A program made the position numbers and the translations under genes. Of a stretch of 64,000 nt of DNA, positions 55,377 to 63,218 are shown one piece after another. The DNA is from Nitrospira sp. (lineage in GTDB: Bacteria; Nitrospirota; Nitrospiria; Nitrospirales; Nitrospiraceae): the NCBI GenBank assembly GCA_018242765.1, contig JAFEBH010000008.1, forward strand, positions 1 through 64,000, read 5' to 3'. Positions within the stretch are counted from its first letter, which is position 1; the number at the start of each line of letters is the position of its first letter. The notes under the pieces are model-generated. The model saw only the letters and a list, made by a program, of their open reading frames with translations, did not search any database and was not told the DNA's origin.

Positions 55377-57065
55377 TCAGATACGATTAGGCTTTGTAGA
55401 ACGTGTACGACCCGCAAACAGATTCAGTGCACGAAAAATGTCTTCTACATACAGCGCGTTGAGGAAAGTCACATACAGTTTTCGATGCAGGTGTTCCAGC
55501 CATCCAGGAAATAGCATTTTCATGCCATGGGCATTTGCGTACAGCACTCCCCAGACAGCCACGATAGCCAGTGAGGCGACGGCAACGAAGGCTTCGAACA
55601 ACCCTTGATGCCATGCAGCGGCCTGAAAATACGCACCAGCTTGCCCGGGAACCGGATACAGAAAATGGGTAAAGGATTCCCCAGCCCAGAGATAGGTGAA
55701 GCCGACAAACACCACCGTCACGATCATCGTGGCAGAGACTTTCCATGAAGCCTGCGAACTCAACCGATAGAGGCTGAAAATCGCTTGGGCAGACGTGACC
55801 CATGCGAAGAACATGAAAATCATCGTGCCCTGGGCCTCGAATAGCGGGATGTTGATCGCGCCATGGGCAAGCAATACCATCACCAGCGGCATCACAAGCG
55901 TAAGGAGTACCCCGACGACCCAGGTCGCAAGAGGAAAGCTCGCCGTCTCAGCAACCGCATGCTGTTCTGGCATTGCGAAGTCAGTTCTCGCCTTATGGAT
56001 GTTTGTTCCAGAGTTGAGAAACAGCGTTGCCTTGAAAAGCCCATGTGCACACAGGTGAAAGATGGCCAAGGCAAATGCCCCCAGACCACATTCCATCACC
56101 ATGTACCCCATCTGTCCCATCGTACTGTAGACCAAGGTTCGTTTGATGCTGGACTGTGTCAGCATGGTTAATGCCCCGATCAGAGCCGTAAGAGCACCGA
56201 TGGCAAAGAAGAGATACAATGTGGTCGGTGAGGATCCGTAGAGCGGGGCGAGTCTGTTCACAAGGAACCCGCCCGCATTCACGATGCCGGCGTGCAGCAT
56301 GGCGGAAACCGGGGTCGGGGCCTCGATTGTTCCGGGCAACCAGATATGAAACGGAAACTGAGCCGACTTTGTCAGGACGGATACGGCAATGATGAGTGTG
56401 ATGAGCGTGGCGGCAGAGATCTCCCACCAGGTTCCCTCGCCAAAAGCTGGAACCACTATGCCGCTGCTCCACTTTTCATACAGGATCGACAAGTCGAATG
56501 TTCCGAACGTTGTATAAATTAATCCGATACCCACCAGCAGTGCTGTGTCCCCCACTCCGTGCACGCGTAACGTTGTTTGTCCGGCTTCCCGGGCTGCCCG
56601 ACTATCTCTATTAAATGCGAGCAGTGTCTGTAATAGCCAGCTGACGGCATGCCAAGCCACAAACAACCACAAGAGATGCCCACTGGTGACGAGCACCAAC
56701 AAAACAAAGGTCAAGAGGGTCAAGAGGCCAAAGAACCTCACATAGCCTTGATCGCCCTGCATGTACCGACTTGAATAGACATGGATCACGAGACTGACTC
56801 CGGCCACCAGCACCATCATGACGCCCGAGAGGCGATCGATGAGCAGATGTGGAGCAATGAGATCAGGGAAACCAGGGAGAACTAGATGAAGCGGAGGACC
56901 GTACACCAGCCCATACAGTGAGAAAAGTGCAGCTCCTGTCGAAATAAACAGGCCCGCTATTCCAATCTTGGCCACACGCTCCCCAAGGGAAGACCCAAAG
57001 AGCATGACCAGGGAACTCGCAACTAACGGTGATAGGATCGTGATAAGCGCCGCAACCAACTGCAT
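55377..57065 (-). CDS. dabB: DabB, NuoL-like membrane subunit of inorganic-carbon uptake complex
   Basis: A 562-residue protein with about 13-15 transmembrane helices of the proton-conducting NuoL/MrpA family (LIDRLSGVMMVLVAGVSLVI, SAQFPFHIWLPGTIEAPTPV, LHAGIVNAGGFLVNRLAPLY, KRTLVYSTMGQMGYMVMECG). Conserved Lys and Glu residues in helices 5-8 are as in cation-conducting subunits. It couples the cation gradient to DabA. GAGGTG precedes the ATG. It heads the operon dabB-dabA-PII, driven by a sigma-54 promoter 34-49 bp upstream. Confidence 0.93.
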   Translation of the reverse strand: MQLVAALITILSPLVASSLVMLFGSSLGERVAKIGIAGLFISTGAALFSLYGLVYGPPLHLVLPGFPDLIAPHLLIDRLSGVMMVLVAGVSLVIHVYSSRYMQGDQGYVRFFGLLTLLTFVLLVLVTSGHLLWLFVAWHAVSWLLQTLLAFNRDSRAAREAGQTTLRVHGVGDTALLVGIGLIYTTFGTFDLSILYEKWSSGIVVPAFGEGTWWEISAATLITLIIAVSVLTKSAQFPFHIWLPGTIEAPTPVSAMLHAGIVNAGGFLVNRLAPLYGSSPTTLYLFFAIGALTALIGALTMLTQSSIKRTLVYSTMGQMGYMVMECGLGAFALAIFHLCAHGLFKATLFLNSGTNIHKARTDFAMPEQHAVAETASFPLATWVVGVLLTLVMPLVMVLLAHGAINIPLFEAQGTMIFMFFAWVTSAQAIFSLYRLSSQASWKVSATMIVTVVFVGFTYLWAGESFTHFLYPVPGQAGAYFQAAAWHQGLFEAFVAVASLAIVAVWGVLYANAHGMKMLFPGWLEHLHRKLYVTFLNALYVEDIFRALNLFAGRTRSTKPNRI

Positions 57066-57098
57066 AACACCTCGATGTTGATTTCTAGCAAAAGTCTC

Positions 57099-57114
57099 AG
57101 CAAGAACGGTACCC
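57099..57114 (-). promoter_or_regulatory. Sigma-54 promoter of the dab operon
   Basis: On the minus strand GGGTACCGTTCTTGCT: GG and TTGCT at exact sigma-54 spacing with AC at the consensus place. Transcription would start near 57088, 23 bases before dabB's ATG, leaving room for the ribosome binding site. Enhancer-like repeats lie 48-104 bp upstream. Confidence 0.7.
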
Positions 57115-57161
57115 GAAGAAATGTGGTGTTCATTATAATTAAAAGCAGGGAAAGCTAGGAA

Positions 57162-57218
57162 CTACTGTGTGTAGGCACACCTACTGTGTAGGGACACACA
57201 TCCTGTGCGCGGGTGCAC
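57162..57218 (-). promoter_or_regulatory. Three tandem 19-bp elements upstream of dabB
   Basis: Units start every 19 bp at 57162, 57181 and 57200 (plus strand CTACTGTGTGTAGGCACAC, CTACTGTGTAGGGACACAC, ATCCTGTGCGCGGGTGCAC). Each has a GTG...CAC inverted symmetry. On the minus strand the 16-bp cores fit GYGYRY-N4-RCACAG, as do the two elements at 45757-45797. A site for a dimeric activator, most simply the NtrC-type regulator at 44344. Confidence 0.7.
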
Positions 57219-57295
57219 CTAGAGAGATACTCGGCAGAAGTCTATTGGGCTGCAGGAGACAGTTATCTATACGGCGGCAGCTAGGGAATGCGTAG

Positions 57296-57556
57296 GCTGT
57301 GTCATCAGAAAGGACTTCACATGAGCACGTGAAATCATGCAGGCTGCTCTGCGGCCCGCCCCCTCCTCGAAGAACCGATCCGCTGCGCCGACTTTCGTAC
57401 CCTGTTCGATTTCCGTCAATACACCTTCCTGGTTTGGATTGAGCAAGTCAGCGACGTAAAGGTCCAAAACGTCGTAACAGGCTCGCCTCGGAAGCTGGTC
57501 TCAGTACTATCGTCATTACATTGCGTGAGCCCCTCGCCTTATCAACGACACACTGA
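57296..57556 (+). pseudogene. Ruined MpsC-family gene, divergent from dabB
   Basis: In one frame: LLEEPIRCADFRTLFDFRQY, TFLVWIEQVSDVKVQNVVTG; then, after a one-base deletion, ASEAGLSTIVITLREPLALS and a TGA at 57554. This matches the intact MpsC at 51053 (RRFHRALFDSCQHVLQARIE, then RVQNIVTDLDPEAGISTIVI). The 5' part is badly damaged. It is divergent from dabB, with the shared 19-bp elements between them. Confidence 0.7.
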
Positions 57557-57620
57557 CTCGGCCTATCAGAGCCGCTTCTGTCAGGATGGATAAGGACTCG
57601 GTGTTTGGTGGTGCAACAGA

Positions 57621-59639
57621 CTAATTCAGAGCGGCCCTTCCCCATGAGCGAGAGGTCACAGACGATCCCGACTCCATACCACCGTATGATCTATCGACAG
57701 CGAAGTGCAACTCATGCGCCCCTTCAACCACATCCAAAATAATCATACGTCCGTCTTGCCTCACTCCCGCCTGCGGCAATACGGTCCACCCGGCGGGAAC
57801 TTCTAGTGTCATACCGGACATACGTCGAGACGCATTAATGGACACTGTCATTCGATTGGCTTCGGCGGCTGCCTCTACCTGCAACGCGTTGCGAGCCGAC
57901 CACCAATCTCCGAACTCTCGCATTGATCCGAACCAAGCCCAGCCTTTGACCGCTTCGTAAAATTGCTTCTCGAACTCCAGCTTGTGACCAAGTATGTTCG
58001 GATGAATCAAGACCACGACGCTGCCACCATATCGGGCAATCTGCTTCGCCAGTGTTAGAGCCTGTGGGACTCGCTCCCCCATCGGCGGCAGTTCTTCGTC
58101 TTCAATCGTCACAGGAAATTCAAATATCTCGACTTCCGCTTCAGACAACCGGTCATAGGTCATCTGATACGGCAAATGCGTCAATGAATTGTTGGCCGTC
58201 GCTGCGGAACTATACCGAAATCCGGTCGCAACCAAGGCTTGAGGCAGGCCGAACGGATTCGAGAGCTCACCGGGCCGAAACGAAACCATCGCAGGACCGC
58301 CGCCCAGCCGATCAATGAGAAATTTGCTCACCCGCAGTTCACCGAGAATCGTCGCACCATAGGCCTTCAAGCGGGTTTTCACGAACGGACGATAGCTGGG
58401 GTACTGTTCCGCTCCCGTCCCCATTGCAAAACTGTTGAATGAGGCGGAATGTGCCACAGTATGGCTTGCTAACTCCATGCCGAGGTCTGCCAGTCTGGCA
58501 AGATGTCGTACTCCTTGCTCATTAAAAAAAATGTCGTCGTTATAATCCCGGATGTATTTCGCCTGGACAAAGTAGGTTCCGGTCAGTCCCTTGCTTCGTT
58601 CAAACTCTGCATAGGCCACCGCATTCGCCATGGACTCCGTAAAATCGACATCGTGCGTGAACATGACGGAAAGCGACTTCCCGTACGGCACCGTGCCGAT
58701 GGTCACCGCATTCGACTCTCCCGTTTGATACATCCTTTTCAGCACACGCAGCCAGACATCCAACGTTGGGTCGAATTGATTATCAAAGCTGGCCGTGAAT
58801 CCATCGGCACGGTTGTTATAGCCTTTCAACAACAGTGCGCCGAGATCGATGCCGATGGCATAGGCATGCCCCCTGTCGTAATCTTTTGCCGTCACCGCCG
58901 TCGATCCGTCAGGATAACTGCCTAGTGCTCCCCTGGCCTGCACATAGCTGTAGGTCCCGATGGAATTCTCCTGCTTGCCGTTTAATTTGGTCACCCATTC
59001 GGCAGGGTCGGTCATCCGTTCCATGAGGGGATGAGCACGATTCCAGCGGATTTCCTGATGGCGCGATGCCGCCACCGTATCCGAATACCCAAAGACTTCC
59101 TCGAGTCCCCCGCCCAGCACCTGCGTGGCAATCAAGGTGCCGCCATTACGCGGAACGGCGCCCAGCGCACGAATCGCCTCACGTGAAAAAGATGTCCCCG
59201 TAATAGTTGGATAAACCAGAATGACTCGATGCTTGAGTGCTTCCCGATAGTCCCGTGTCACGACAAACGGCACACCGATGGACTTCAGCCCGTGTGCCAA
59301 TCCCAACCAGTTCGATCGCTCCTCTGTCAGCAACACGACTAACCGACTTGAACCACCGCTCGCATAGAGTTGAGGAGATGAGAGGCTGGAGGGCGCGACC
59401 ACCGTCTGCTCCGTCGGCCCGATTACACCTTGGAAGATAAAGACGTCTTTTGAATTGATGGTTGATGGCACCTCCTCAGTGAATCGGACGTGGAACCACC
59501 CTACGAGACCCACCAGGGCGCACGTAATCACCCCAAACAAGATTGGACCATGGAATGACTTTGCCATCGGTGTGATCAAGAAGGGACGCGGAGGAGTAAT
59601 CAACCAAGACACATCTTTGGTTGCATGGCCCCCGGCCAT
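57621..59639 (-). CDS. Membrane-anchored polysaccharide-deacetylase-like protein
   Basis: A 672-residue protein. One hydrophobic helix near the N-terminus (ILFGVITCALVGLVGWF) anchors it. The NodB-like deacetylase domain is around 320-560: LSVMFTHDVDFTESM (catalytic Asp and metal Asp), MELASHTVAHSASF (the metal-binding SHxxxH) and FRPGELSNPFGLP (the catalytic Arg loop). Residues 70-300 are a Rossmann-like region (VVLLTEERSNWLGLAHGLKS). A short beta tail ends the protein. The substrate (cell wall or exopolysaccharide) is unknown. The start is uncertain; ATG 59567 is an alternative. Confidence 0.8.
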   Translation of the reverse strand: MAGGHATKDVSWLITPPRPFLITPMAKSFHGPILFGVITCALVGLVGWFHVRFTEEVPSTINSKDVFIFQGVIGPTEQTVVAPSSLSSPQLYASGGSSRLVVLLTEERSNWLGLAHGLKSIGVPFVVTRDYREALKHRVILVYPTITGTSFSREAIRALGAVPRNGGTLIATQVLGGGLEEVFGYSDTVAASRHQEIRWNRAHPLMERMTDPAEWVTKLNGKQENSIGTYSYVQARGALGSYPDGSTAVTAKDYDRGHAYAIGIDLGALLLKGYNNRADGFTASFDNQFDPTLDVWLRVLKRMYQTGESNAVTIGTVPYGKSLSVMFTHDVDFTESMANAVAYAEFERSKGLTGTYFVQAKYIRDYNDDIFFNEQGVRHLARLADLGMELASHTVAHSASFNSFAMGTGAEQYPSYRPFVKTRLKAYGATILGELRVSKFLIDRLGGGPAMVSFRPGELSNPFGLPQALVATGFRYSSAATANNSLTHLPYQMTYDRLSEAEVEIFEFPVTIEDEELPPMGERVPQALTLAKQIARYGGSVVVLIHPNILGHKLEFEKQFYEAVKGWAWFGSMREFGDWWSARNALQVEAAAEANRMTVSINASRRMSGMTLEVPAGWTVLPQAGVRQDGRMIILDVVEGAHELHFAVDRSYGGMESGSSVTSRSWGRAALN

Positions 59640-59797
59640 ACAGATCGCGCATGTACCCCCTGTTGTTTCGGTACTGTCAGGGAAATCTTGAGTAGGATTT
59701 CACCATGAATAGACAAAAACCAAGCGCACAATGTCAGTGATTTGACAACGGGACGGAGGAAAGCCATCCATGCAGAACGCCGTACCCATTGAACCGA

Positions 59798-60709
59798 TCA
59801 CTCACACCCAACCGGCCCTGCAGATTTCAATAGCTCCACCAGACTTTGAATCGTCTTCGGCGCATTGCCCTCGCTCCGGTTGTTCACCAAGACATAGGCC
59901 GGTTTGCTGTGGTTGATCGATTGCAGGATGAGCGATACGGCGTCTCTGCGCATCTCAGGAAGTTCCGCAACAATTTTGTTATAGGGGGCTGCTCGTTGCT
60001 TGGCATCCGCATAGCTCATTCTTTGCGGTGTGAGCAGACGGAGAACGGTGAAGGGTGCGGTGAAGGTCCCCTGTAGCCGCTTGTGCTGCTCAGCGAGAGG
60101 AGGCATGTAGGACCAATGGTTGTAGACATGCGCAACACCGTGCGCTTCCAGCACCTTCCGATACTCAGGCCCAAGGAGTCCGGCATTCCGGATCTCTACG
60201 GCATACTTGAACTCGTTCGGGAGTTGGCTGAAAAAGCTATCGAGTTTGGAGCAGAATCGGGTGATCGATTGATCGTGACGTTGAAACTCAAAGAGAAACG
60301 GCCCGGTACAATTCTGGAACTGAGCCTCTCGAAAGGGTGTCAGAACCAGGTCATTGAAAAGCTGCGCATCAAGGAAACGAGGATTCGGTTTGCCGGCCTT
60401 CAGGCCATACCGTGGATGCGATGCGAAAACCGGCACGGTGATCTCTTCCCAGACCTTGAAACACATCGTACAGTCTGGTGGCATCTGGTCGCGGTAGGCA
60501 CGAAGTTGTTGGCTTGTTGGTGGCCGGTAGAAGGTGGAATCATTGCCGACTGTACGAAAGAGCAGTGAGCCGTTGTAGGAAAACTGCCAGTACTCAGCTA
60601 GACACTGTTTGGTAAAGGTTCCCTTGGGATAGTCCCTGAGATAGACCTGTCCCTTCCATCCCTCGTAAGTCCAGGTCGAGGTACCGAATCTGACCAACGG
60701 TGAGACCAT
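59798..60709 (-). CDS. DUF72 protein
   Basis: A 303-residue TIM-barrel-like protein (YecE/DUF72 family): VRFGTSTWTYEGWKGQVYL near the start, FNDLVLTPFREAQFQNCTGP, and KYAVEIRNAGLLGPEYRKVL; later YVLVNNRSEGNAPKTIQ. Molecular function is not established. The start ATG 60709 is chosen because the family begins near this residue; a longer frame would overlap the MpsC gene upstream, and no ribosome binding site helps decide. Confidence 0.85.
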   Translation of the reverse strand: MVSPLVRFGTSTWTYEGWKGQVYLRDYPKGTFTKQCLAEYWQFSYNGSLLFRTVGNDSTFYRPPTSQQLRAYRDQMPPDCTMCFKVWEEITVPVFASHPRYGLKAGKPNPRFLDAQLFNDLVLTPFREAQFQNCTGPFLFEFQRHDQSITRFCSKLDSFFSQLPNEFKYAVEIRNAGLLGPEYRKVLEAHGVAHVYNHWSYMPPLAEQHKRLQGTFTAPFTVLRLLTPQRMSYADAKQRAAPYNKIVAELPEMRRDAVSLILQSINHSKPAYVLVNNRSEGNAPKTIQSLVELLKSAGPVGCE

Positions 60710-60782
60710 GTCTGGGAGGCAGTGTAGTACCGGAAGGTTTGGAGGATCAACGTGAAGTGCCAGCTCGCTGAGCCAGATGCCG

Positions 60783-61127
60783 TTACCGAACTCCGTTCTG
60801 CAGTTCTCGATCCATCGTAAAGACGAACACCCGCTCTCCGAGCTGTACATCGATATCGGTAAAGAGACCCAGAATCTTGGCTCCGGTGATCTCGCTGATC
60901 TGCTCGCAGAGTTTGTCGCGACCCTGGGCGATCAAATTTTGCCGGAGGCGCTTCACCATTTCGACCCCTTCCGCAGTCTTGGCCAGCTGGCGCTCGGCCG
61001 GCGTCAACACGCCTTTAAGCCGCACCACAACCAGATCGCGTGCGACCAGGGCACGGACTTCGTCAGGGCCACGCCCCAGGAACTCCTGCTCGAACTTGAT
61101 GATCGCGTTGCGGATTGCACTTTCCAT
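60783..61127 (-). CDS. MpsC-family (DUF2294) protein
   Basis: A 114-residue DUF2294 protein: IRNAIIKFEQEFLGRGPDEV (the GRGP motif), LVVVRLKGVLTPAERQLAKT and ISEITGAKILGLFTDIDVQL. This is closer to the family norm than the copy at 51053. AGGAG lies 7 bases before ATG 61127. A TATAAT (minus strand, 61151-61156) is a possible -10 box. It is divergent from the NuoL-like gene at 61512, a placing that suggests they work together, as MpsC genes commonly do with such subunits. Confidence 0.88.
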   Translation of the reverse strand: MESAIRNAIIKFEQEFLGRGPDEVRALVARDLVVVRLKGVLTPAERQLAKTAEGVEMVKRLRQNLIAQGRDKLCEQISEITGAKILGLFTDIDVQLGERVFVFTMDRELQNGVR

Positions 61128-61257
61128 CACGTCGCTCCTGCTGCCGACGGATTATACGGATTGGCCAATAGGAGGAACAAGCGAATTCCTGGGGCTTTGG
61201 CCTCAGGACATCATCAGCCCTAAGCCTTTTGGATAGGAGGAACCGGCCTGAGAGACC

Positions 61258-61273
61258 CGGGGAATGGATTGCA
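61258..61273 (+). promoter_or_regulatory. Weak candidate sigma-54 promoter upstream of the second NuoL-like gene
   Basis: CGGGGAATGGATTGCA has GG and TTGCA at sigma-54 spacing, but no enhancer-like repeats are seen upstream and the first block is G-rich. It would give a leader of about 230 bases that includes the hairpin at 61436-61483. Confidence 0.3.
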
Positions 61274-61435
61274 GCTTGACGCTGTCCCCTGAACCATATT
61301 ATTCATGTGGCGCATGTGAGACAGGGCACTGTTACCTATCCACCGGATATCCTTTGGATGGGCAAGAGGCCGGATGTTTCTCTTCCTAGGCCGTAGGGCG
61401 ACTCGCATTTCATTCCGAGAGGCCGGTCGCAGTAC

Positions 61436-61483
61436 AAGCCAACCGTTTGGTTCGACCATTGGTCGAGGCAATGCGGTTGGCTT
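61436..61483 (+). terminator. Terminator-like hairpin in the leader of the second NuoL-like gene
   Basis: AAGCCAACCG (61436-61445) pairs perfectly with CGGTTGGCTT (61474-61483). Inside, TCGACCA (61452-61458) pairs with TGGTCGA (61460-61466). TTGTGTTTT follows. It lies 28 bp before the gene start, so it could be an attenuator, or the terminator of an unseen upstream transcript. Confidence 0.6.
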
Positions 61484-61511
61484 TTGTGTTTTCTGAGGCA
61501 ATGTAACACCG

Positions 61512-63218
61512 ATGTGGGCTGCGCTACTCATCCCCTTGCTTCCCCTGATAGCCGCGCTGGTCGTGGTCTGCGCTGAGGACTCGACCCGCTACGCCCATGC
61601 CAAGATTGCCGCGCTGCTGATGGGTGCGGCCTGCATAGGATCGGCAACGACCCTGTATGCCGTGACGATCTCTGGACCAATGACCCTCCAATTCTATAAC
61701 CCTGCCACAGTGGCGTCCCTCACGATTCCCATCGGGTTCTACATCGACCGGCTCAGTGGTGTCATGATGACACTGATTTCCGCCGTCAGCCTGATCATCT
61801 ATACCTACTCCGTGAACTATATGTATCAGGACCGCCACTACCGCCGGTACCTGACGCTGATTTGTCTCACGGACTTCGTGCTGCTCTGCATGGTGTCCAG
61901 TGCGAATCTCATGATGTTGTTTTTGTTCTGGCAACTGCTGAGTTACTTGCTCTACATCCTGGCGCATAATCATAACCACCGCCAGACTCTCGAGGGAGCC
62001 TACAAGACATTCACCGTCCTGCGCGTGGCCGATATGGCCCTCCTCATGGGAATTATCCTCACCTACCAGGTGTACGGAACGCTGGAGATTCCCGAGCTGT
62101 TCGCTCGCGCGACGGCCTCCTCTCACACCGTCGCACTCTGGCCGGGCATGAACATCGACGCCGCCACCGCCATTACCTTGCTGATGTTCGTTGGAGCGAT
62201 GGGGAAGTCCGCGCAGTTTCCCCTTCACCTGTGGTTACCGAGTTCGCTCTTTGCGCCGACGCCCGTGCACGGCTTGCTCCATGCCGGCATCATCAATGCC
62301 GGTGGATTTCTGATCAATCGGATGGCACCGCTCTTCGGCATGAGTTCGGTGACCCTGCACGTCGCCTTTGTAGTTGGAACAGTGACGGCTGTGCTGGGAG
62401 CCTCCATGATGCTGGTGCAGAGCGACATCAAGAAGACGTTGGGACTGTCGACGATCGGTCAGATGGGATACATGATTATGGAGTGCGGGTTGGGCGCATT
62501 CTCGCTGGCGGTCTTCCATCTCATCGCACATGGTCTGTTTAAGGCCACGGTCTTTCTCAATTGTGGAAATGTGATTCAAAAGGCTCGGATCGAGCCACAT
62601 TTCCCCCACACCGGCCATACGCACCACGAAGAGGAAGAGCTGTCAAACCTCACCTGGTCGACGGGACTTCTGACGAGCCTGGTGATCCCACTGCTCATTC
62701 TCCTGGTAACCCATGGAGTGCTGCACATTCCTTTGTTGGAGTCTCACGGGACCGTCATCATCCTCTTCTTTATTTGGATTACTTCGTCGCAAGCTATCCT
62801 GACGCTCACGCGACTCCGTGCGGTGGCATCCTGGAAAGTGTCGTCCACCATGTTGGTGACCTTGCTCTTCGTGGTCTTCATCTACCTGTTTGCGGTGGAA
62901 TCATTCACGGCATTCCTCTATCCCAATCCAAACGATGTCGCCTCGTATTACAAGGCAGCCGACCTTCCCGACTGGCTGTTTGACCTACTGATCGTCGGGG
63001 CGACCGGTCTGACCGTATTCGGCTGGATCTACCTCTATCTGAAAGCCCATGGACGAAGCGTGTGGATACCGGCTTGGGTCGACAAGATTCGTCATCGGGT
63101 ATATGTAGCGCTCATCAATCGGTTGTATGCCGATGAATGTTACGGTCGCCTCGGACAAGTCGTCCTGCGGTTCGTCCATTGGGTCGACAAACAAGAAGAC
63201 GGGTGGTCGAGGCGATGA
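61512..63218 (+). CDS. Second NuoL/DabB-like membrane subunit
   Basis: A 568-residue multi-span protein (about 14 helices) of the NuoL/MrpA/DabB family: FYIDRLSGVMMTLISAVSLI, SAQFPLHLWLPSSLFAPTPV, LHAGIINAGGFLINRMAPLF, KKTLGLSTIGQMGYMIMECG. It is clearly paralogous with DabB at 55377. The gene downstream overlaps by 4 bp and is NuoM-like. Since no classical Nuo genes are near, this is more likely a second DAB/Mrp-like system, or an alternative NDH-1-like module, than part of complex I. No clear ribosome binding site. A nested hairpin lies just upstream. Confidence 0.88.
   Translation: MWAALLIPLLPLIAALVVVCAEDSTRYAHAKIAALLMGAACIGSATTLYAVTISGPMTLQFYNPATVASLTIPIGFYIDRLSGVMMTLISAVSLIIYTYSVNYMYQDRHYRRYLTLICLTDFVLLCMVSSANLMMLFLFWQLLSYLLYILAHNHNHRQTLEGAYKTFTVLRVADMALLMGIILTYQVYGTLEIPELFARATASSHTVALWPGMNIDAATAITLLMFVGAMGKSAQFPLHLWLPSSLFAPTPVHGLLHAGIINAGGFLINRMAPLFGMSSVTLHVAFVVGTVTAVLGASMMLVQSDIKKTLGLSTIGQMGYMIMECGLGAFSLAVFHLIAHGLFKATVFLNCGNVIQKARIEPHFPHTGHTHHEEEELSNLTWSTGLLTSLVIPLLILLVTHGVLHIPLLESHGTVIILFFIWITSSQAILTLTRLRAVASWKVSSTMLVTLLFVVFIYLFAVESFTAFLYPNPNDVASYYKAADLPDWLFDLLIVGATGLTVFGWIYLYLKAHGRSVWIPAWVDKIRHRVYVALINRLYADECYGRLGQVVLRFVHWVDKQEDGWSRR

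Noticed and set aside
57132-57137. A TATAAT (minus strand) upstream of dabB
   Set aside because: There is no matching -35 box at 16-18 bp and the sigma-54 element lies better placed with respect to the start codon and the tandem repeats. A second sigma-70 promoter cannot be excluded.
57162-57218. Tandem repeats considered as a CRISPR
   Set aside because: Units are contiguous without spacers and internally symmetric, as expected of operators.
61449-61466. GGTTCGACC-like sequence as a tRNA T-arm
   Set aside because: No acceptor, D or anticodon arms can be drawn around it; it is the inner stem of the terminator-like hairpin.
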